A stretch of 64,000 nucleotides of DNA from Chitinophagaceae bacterium (GTDB taxonomy: Bacteria > Bacteroidota > Bacteroidia > Chitinophagales > Chitinophagaceae). The notes below the pieces were generated by a model. That model did not search any database and had not been told where the DNA came from. It worked only from the letters and a program-made list of their open reading frames with translations. The stretch is taken from NCBI GenBank assembly GCA_020403425.1, contig JADBXR010000002.1, positions 186,001-250,000 of the forward strand. The letters run 5' to 3'. A program made the position numbers and the translations under genes. Shown here piece after piece: positions 59,371 to 64,000 of this stretch (its first letter is position 1; every line of letters starts with the position of its first letter).

Positions 59371-62040
59371 ATGGAACTGAGCAAGAATTTTCTTCCCAAC
59401 GAAGTAGAAGCCAGGTGGTACCAGCATTGGCTCGACAAGGATTATTTCAGCAGCCGGCCGGATGGCAGGGAGCCCTATACCGTGGTGATCCCTCCACCCA
59501 ATGTCACCGGCGTATTGCATATGGGGCACTGCCTCAACAACACCATCCAGGATATCCTGGTACGCCGGGCACGCATGCAGGGAAAAAATGCCTGCTGGGT
59601 TCCCGGAACCGACCATGCATCCATTGCCACCGAAGCCAAAGTAGTGGCCATGCTGCGCGAAAGAGGTATCGTAAAATCCTCACTCAGCCGGGAGGAGTTC
59701 CTGGAATATGCCTGGGAATGGAAGGAAAAATATGGCGGCATCATTTTACAGCAGCTGAAGAAAATGGGCTGCAGTCTAGACTGGAAGCGCACTTCCTTTA
59801 CCATGGACCCGGATTATTACAAAGCGGTGATCAGCATTTTCATCAGGCTGCACCAGGAAGGGATCATTTACCGGGGACTGAGAATGGTGAACTGGGACCC
59901 TGCCGGTAAAACTGCTTTGAGTGATGAAGAAGTGATTTTTAAGGAGGTCGATTCCAAATTATATTATATCAGCTACCCCCTGACCGATAACAGCGGCAGC
60001 ATCACCGTGGCTACCACGAGGCCGGAAACCATTTTAGGCGACGTGGCCATTTGTGTAAACCCTACGGATGAACGGTACAGACACCTGGTGGGCAAACAAG
60101 TGATCGTTCCGCTGATCAACCGGAAAATACCTGTGATAGCGGATGAGTATGTGGATGCCGGTTTCGGCACGGGCGCATTGAAGATCACGCCAGCCCACGA
60201 TAAGAATGACAACGAGCTGGGAAGGAAACATAACCTGAAAGCCCTGAATACCCTGGACGCCGAAGGTAAATTTACGGCAGAAGACCTGCAGGAAGACCAT
60301 CCATCCGATCTGGTATTGTCATACCAGGGTATGGATCGCTTTGTACTCAGGAAGAAGATCGTGGAAGATATTGCTGCCATTGACCAGGTACAAAAAATAG
60401 AAGACTACAAGGGCCAGGTGGGCACCAGTGAAAGAACAGGTGCCGTGATCGAAAACCGGTTATCGCTGCAGTGGTTCATGGACATGAAGAAACTCATCGG
60501 CCAGAACCCCGAGATCATCACATCTGTAATGAGTGATACCATACAGTTCCATCCCGCCAAACTCAAGAACACCTACAGTTACTGGATGGAAAACATCAAA
60601 GACTGGTGTATCAGCCGTCAGCTCTGGTGGGGACAGCAGATCCCTGCCTATTATGCCCCCGACGGAAGTTTTGTGGTAGCGGCATCCAAAGAGGAGGCGC
60701 TGGAACAATTCAGCAAGCAGAACAACGGAGCAACACTTACCCTGGCAGATATCAGACAGGATGAGGATTGCCTGGATACCTGGTTCTCATCCTGGCTATG
60801 GCCCATGGAAGTGTTCAAGGGCATCAGCGATCCGGGAAATCCCGATTATCAGTATTATTATCCGACCACCACGCTGGTTACCGGACAGGATATCATCTTT
60901 TTCTGGGTGGCCCGTATGATCATGGCCGGTTATGCTTTCAAAGGCAAACAACCATTTACAGATGTTTATTTCACCGGTATGGTGCGGGATAAACAGGGTC
61001 GGAAAATGAGCAAACAGTTGGGCAATAGTCCCGACCTGTTGGGATTGATCGATACCTACGGAGCAGATGCCACCCGTTTTGGCATCATGATCGCCTCCCC
61101 TGCCGGTAATGACATTCTTTTTGACGAATCGGCGCTGGAGCAGGGACGTAATTTCAACAACAAACTCTGGAATGCACTGAAACTGATCAAAATGTGGGAG
61201 AGCCGCCAATCTTCCGCGAACAGTGATGCCAGCCCCTCTCACCACTTCGCAGTGAACTGGTTCGGCCATCGCTTGAATGAAGTAAAAGCCGAAGTGAATG
61301 GTCTGATGAACCAGTTCCGTTTAAGTGAAGCTTTGAAAACGATCTACTCGCTGATCTGGGATGATTTCTGCAGCTGGTACCTGGAGTGGATCAAACCGGG
61401 TTTTGAACAGCCGATAGACAAGACGGTTTACGATACCACCCTTGGCTATTTTGAAGAGCTGATGCAGTTGCTGCATCCTTTCATGCCTTTCATTACAGAG
61501 GAGATCTACCATATGCTGAAAGAACAGACGGACGATCTTTGCGTAAAACAGGAAACAGCCCTGCAGCCATTTGACCCAGGCGTGCTGGAATCAGGCGAAT
61601 TGCTGAAAAAAGTGATCTCGGCCCTGCGTGATGCCAGGAACAAGAACCAGTTAAAGCCCAAGGACCCCATCAAACTGTTCATTCAGACAGGGGCCGATGC
61701 AGGATATCGTGCCATTGAGAATATCCTGCTGAAACAGGTGAATGCGGAAAGTATCGCTTATACAGATGCCACCATTGCCAACAGTATCGTTGTGGCAGTG
61801 GAAAAAGATAAATTCTTCATCGAAACAGAACGTCAACTGGACGCAGGGAACCTGAAAGCAGAACTGCTGAAAGACCTGGAGCACCAGCAGAAATTCCTGG
61901 AAAGCGTGATCAAAAAACTCGGCAACGAACGTTTTGTACAAAATGCCAAACCGGAAGTGGTGGAACTGGAAAGAAAAAAACAATCGGATGCGGAAGCCCG
62001 TATCAGAACCATCCAGGAAAGTTTACAGAATCTGTCATGA
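59371..62040 (+). CDS. valS: Valyl-tRNA synthetase
   Basis: Class I synthetase that charges tRNA-Val, with an editing domain against mischarged threonine. 889 residues from the ATG at 59371 (MELSKNFLPNEVEARWYQHW); a frame running 63 codons upstream is leader sequence. HIGH motif as HMGH in VTGVLHMGHCLNNTIQDI (near residue 48). The CP1 editing region holds TTRPETILGDVAIC. The KMSKS motif is KMSKQ in GRKMSKQLGNSPDLLG (near residue 545). The C-terminal coiled coil is ERKKQSDAEARIRTIQE. It overlaps the PAP2 gene by 4 bases. Confidence 0.97.
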   Translation: MELSKNFLPNEVEARWYQHWLDKDYFSSRPDGREPYTVVIPPPNVTGVLHMGHCLNNTIQDILVRRARMQGKNACWVPGTDHASIATEAKVVAMLRERGIVKSSLSREEFLEYAWEWKEKYGGIILQQLKKMGCSLDWKRTSFTMDPDYYKAVISIFIRLHQEGIIYRGLRMVNWDPAGKTALSDEEVIFKEVDSKLYYISYPLTDNSGSITVATTRPETILGDVAICVNPTDERYRHLVGKQVIVPLINRKIPVIADEYVDAGFGTGALKITPAHDKNDNELGRKHNLKALNTLDAEGKFTAEDLQEDHPSDLVLSYQGMDRFVLRKKIVEDIAAIDQVQKIEDYKGQVGTSERTGAVIENRLSLQWFMDMKKLIGQNPEIITSVMSDTIQFHPAKLKNTYSYWMENIKDWCISRQLWWGQQIPAYYAPDGSFVVAASKEEALEQFSKQNNGATLTLADIRQDEDCLDTWFSSWLWPMEVFKGISDPGNPDYQYYYPTTTLVTGQDIIFFWVARMIMAGYAFKGKQPFTDVYFTGMVRDKQGRKMSKQLGNSPDLLGLIDTYGADATRFGIMIASPAGNDILFDESALEQGRNFNNKLWNALKLIKMWESRQSSANSDASPSHHFAVNWFGHRLNEVKAEVNGLMNQFRLSEALKTIYSLIWDDFCSWYLEWIKPGFEQPIDKTVYDTTLGYFEELMQLLHPFMPFITEEIYHMLKEQTDDLCVKQETALQPFDPGVLESGELLKKVISALRDARNKNQLKPKDPIKLFIQTGADAGYRAIENILLKQVNAESIAYTDATIANSIVVAVEKDKFFIETERQLDAGNLKAELLKDLEHQQKFLESVIKKLGNERFVQNAKPEVVELERKKQSDAEARIRTIQESLQNLS

Positions 62041-62666
62041 GAAACATTATCAAATGCTGCCTTACGGCACTCTGTTTTTGTGTTGCACTGCTTACCCCAG
62101 GCAGCAGCAAGGCCCAGAATTGGGATATTGACCTGCTCAAACAGATCAATCCCTCACAACCCGGCAGCAGCGTCTGGAAAGGTTTTTCTTCAACGGCCAA
62201 ACCCATCTCCGTGGGGCTTCCCGCCGTTATGCTGGCCACAGCCATGCTTAACAAGGACAGCCTGCTGAAAACCAGGTCACTCGAGATATTGGGCAGTGTG
62301 GTATTGACCACCGTGGCAACTGAAGCCATCAAGATCGTGGTCAACCGAGAGCGACCTTACCGGAAATATCCCCTGGAAGTATTTCCCAACGATGCTTCTG
62401 AGAATGGCAAATCCATGCCTTCCGCGCACGTTTCACTCGCTTTTGCAACGGCCACTTCACTTTCCCTGGTTTATCATAAATGGTATGTGACCGTTCCTGC
62501 TTTTGTTTGGGCCAGCGGTGTAGGTTATTCCCGTTTGTACCTTGGTGAACATTACCCCTCCGATGTTATCGCCGGCGCGGCCGTGGGTATTGCCGGAGCC
62601 TATGCCAACCGTTGGTTACAGAAAAAATTATGGCCGGATCATAAAAAAAGGTTGATCCCAAGGTAA
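62037..62666 (+). CDS. PAP2-superfamily membrane phosphatase
   Basis: A 209-residue PAP2 (acid phosphatase type) protein. A hydrophobic N-terminus (CCLTALCFCVALLTPGSSKA) looks like a signal peptide. The catalytic signatures are intact: KIVVNRERPYRKYP (motif 1), SMPSAHVSLAFATATSL (motif 2) and SRLYLGEHYPSDVIAGAAVG (motif 3, with His near residue 173). Members hydrolyse phosphatidic acid, undecaprenyl diphosphate or lipid A phosphates. The gene overlaps valS by 4 bases, so translation is coupled. Confidence 0.92.
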   Translation: MRNIIKCCLTALCFCVALLTPGSSKAQNWDIDLLKQINPSQPGSSVWKGFSSTAKPISVGLPAVMLATAMLNKDSLLKTRSLEILGSVVLTTVATEAIKIVVNRERPYRKYPLEVFPNDASENGKSMPSAHVSLAFATATSLSLVYHKWYVTVPAFVWASGVGYSRLYLGEHYPSDVIAGAAVGIAGAYANRWLQKKLWPDHKKRLIPR

Positions 62667-62733
62667 GGGAGCGGAAGTTGGATACCTGTTGTATCCTATC
62701 AGGCGGTTTGTTGATCCACCAATCCATCACTAT

Positions 62734-63234
62734 TCAATAGACCAACACATGCGTCTGTTTGATCACCCCCATCACGAACACGCTCTGCACATGGCCCAGG
62801 TTCTCGGCCTGGCTTAACTTGTTCACATGGAAATCATAGTAGGCATCCATACTTTCTGCCACCACTTTCAGCATAAAATCGAATTCGCCTGAGATATTGT
62901 AGCATTCGATCACTTCATTCATCTCATGGATGCTTTTGATGAATTTGGCACCGGCATTACGGTTGTGTTGTTTGAGGGATACATAACAGATCACCATCAA
63001 TCCTTTTTTTACCCTAGAATGATCTACCAGGGTGGCATATTGCCGGATCACACCGGTCTCCTCCATGCGTTTGATGCGCTCGTGTACCGGGGTGGTGCTC
63101 AAATGAACTTTATCTGCGATCTCTTTCACCGTTGCACGGGCATTCTGCTGCAGCTCCCGCAGGATGGCCATGTCCTTTTCGTCGAGTGAAAAACTACTGT
63201 TAGTGGATTCCACTTTTTTGGAAGCTTTTGACAT
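62734..63234 (-). CDS. Lrp/AsnC-family transcriptional regulator
   Basis: A 166-residue regulator. N-terminal winged helix: LDEKDMAILRELQQNARATV, then the recognition region KEIADKVHLSTTPVHERIKR. The C-terminal RAM/AsnC sensor domain runs from VICYVSLKQHN to ECYNISGEFDFMLKVVAES. It usually binds amino acids or other metabolites as an octamer. An extra charged N-terminus (MSKASKKVESTNSSF) precedes the HTH. It is divergent from the S-adenosylhomocysteinase gene across 119 bases and may regulate it or itself. Confidence 0.92.
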   Translation of the reverse strand: MSKASKKVESTNSSFSLDEKDMAILRELQQNARATVKEIADKVHLSTTPVHERIKRMEETGVIRQYATLVDHSRVKKGLMVICYVSLKQHNRNAGAKFIKSIHEMNEVIECYNISGEFDFMLKVVAESMDAYYDFHVNKLSQAENLGHVQSVFVMGVIKQTHVLVY

Positions 63235-63325
63235 GGGAAAAATGATTTTTATTCTTCATAAAGCTATTAAAACAGCATATTTATTCCAAACAAAATAATA
63301 ATTATAGTATTTTATTCTGTCAATC

Positions 63326-63333
63326 TACATTTG
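63326..63333 (+). promoter_or_regulatory. Candidate -7 element of ahcY
   Basis: TACATTTG at 63326-63333, an exact TAnnTTTG, 20 bases before the start codon. The upstream region is AT-rich and may also hold Lrp sites. Confidence 0.45.
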
Positions 63334-63353
63334 TGGCTCATAAAACCAACTAT

Positions 63354-64000
63354 ATGTCATTAAAAAACATCGATTTCAGCCTGCCTTACAAAGTGGCTGA
63401 TATGAGTTTAGCCGATTGGGGTCGTAAAGAGATCCGCCTGGCCGAAGCAGAAATGCCCGGTCTTATGTCTATCCGTGCCGAATACGGTCCCAGCCAGCCC
63501 CTGAAAGGTGCGCGTATCGCCGGTTGTTTGCACATGACCATCCAGACTGCCGTGTTGATCGAAACACTGGTTGCATTGGGTGCCGAAGTAAAATGGAGCT
63601 CTTGTAATATCTTCTCTACCCAAGACCAGGCTGCTGCCGCTATTGCTGCTGCCGGTATTGGCGTATTTGCCTGGAAAGGCCAGACACAGGAAGAAGCTGA
63701 CTGGTGTATTGAACAGACCTTGTTCTTCGGTGGTGCAGACCGTCCGCTGAACATGATCCTGGACGATGGTGGCGACCTGACCAATATGGTATTCGATGTA
63801 TATCCTGAACTGGTGGCCAATATCAAAGGTCTGTCTGAAGAGACCACTACCGGTGTTCACCGTTTGTATGAGCGTATGGCGAAAGGCACTTTGCCGATCC
63901 CTGCGATCAACGTGAACGACTCTGTTACCAAATCCAAATTCGACAACAAATACGGTTGCCAGGAATCACTGGTTGATGCGATCCGTCGCGCCACAGATGT
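63354..64000 (+). CDS. ahcY: Adenosylhomocysteinase (5' part, runs off window)
   Basis: Hydrolyses S-adenosylhomocysteine to adenosine and homocysteine, removing the inhibitor of SAM-dependent methyltransferases. Only the first 215 codons are present; the frame is still open at the window edge. Signatures are [20 protein letters not shown] at the N-terminus, [20 protein letters not shown] near residue 53, [17 protein letters not shown] near 83, [17 protein letters not shown] near 162, and [19 protein letters not shown] near 185 with the conserved Lys and Asp. The start at 63354 gives [14 protein letters not shown], normal for the family. The DNA break is the window end, not a truncation. Confidence 0.96.
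   Translation, partial: MSLKNIDFSLPYKVADMSLADWGRKEIRLAEAEMPGLMSIRAEYGPSQPLKGARIAGCLHMTIQTAVLIETLVALGAEVKWSSCNIFSTQDQAAAAIAAAGIGVFAWKGQTQEEADWCIEQTLFFGGADRPLNMILDDGGDLTNMVFDVYPELVANIKGLSEETTTGVHRLYERMAKGTLPIPAINVNDSVTKSKFDNKYGCQESLVDAIRRATD

Overview
This window looks like a chromosomal segment of a Bacteroidota bacterium, most likely of the family Chitinophagaceae; the genus cannot be fixed from the sequence alone. The signs are a type IX secretion sorting tail on a giant surface protein, a SusE/SusF-type lipoprotein, an MqnA (futalosine-route menaquinone) gene, DUF3667 and DUF1080 proteins, a tiny Lys/Ala/Pro histone H1-like protein, and many promoters of the Bacteroidota type (TTTG, a gap of about 18-21 bases, then TAnnTTTG). 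Base composition is near half GC. There is no prophage, transposase, CRISPR array or rRNA operon.

Layout. 1-4.8 kb: a GH3-family enzyme, ribosomal proteins L21 and L27, the H1-like gene, and a PolX protein whose polymerase site is degenerate. 4.8-10.5 kb: an operon of DUF3667, mazG and a 1259-residue membrane histidine kinase. 11.5-16.8 kb: a tight operon of a GNAT-like protein, a membrane methyltransferase, a 7TMR-DISM histidine kinase and a frameshifted response regulator/kinase, with a lone receiver protein diverging from it. 16.9-20.2 kb: secreted and hypothetical proteins and DinB. 20.2-21.2 kb: a gene-free stretch with inverted repeats, then tRNA-Leu and tRNA-Gly. 21.2-26 kb: a glycosyltransferase, ornithine aminotransferase and SusE. 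26-30.5 kb: two kinases and two paralogous NarL-type regulators. 30.7-37 kb: a 2107-residue LamG/Ig-repeat type IX-secreted protein, with tRNA-Cys behind it. 37.6-42.2 kb: nucleoside phosphorylase, dapF, corA, NUDIX and a queuosine-precursor transporter. 42.3-51.8 kb: a surface-glycan cluster (YfhO-like protein, five glycosyltransferases, three methyltransferases). 51.9-64 kb: housekeeping genes mqnA, purB, tex, an exonuclease/GIY-YIG fusion, valS, a PAP2 phosphatase, an Lrp regulator and the start of the S-adenosylhomocysteinase gene, which runs off the window.

The strongest candidate for an undescribed system is the 11.5-16.8 kb signalling block. A GNAT protein with a LuxI-like layout sits, by 4-11 base overlaps and a 12 base gap, with a small membrane methyltransferase and two sensor/regulator genes, which would fit synthesis, modification and sensing of a small signal; this is inference. 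A second theme is the self-complementary low-complexity DNA in five intergenic regions. It is read into apparent N-terminal extensions of two genes and into the C-terminal tail of a kinase.
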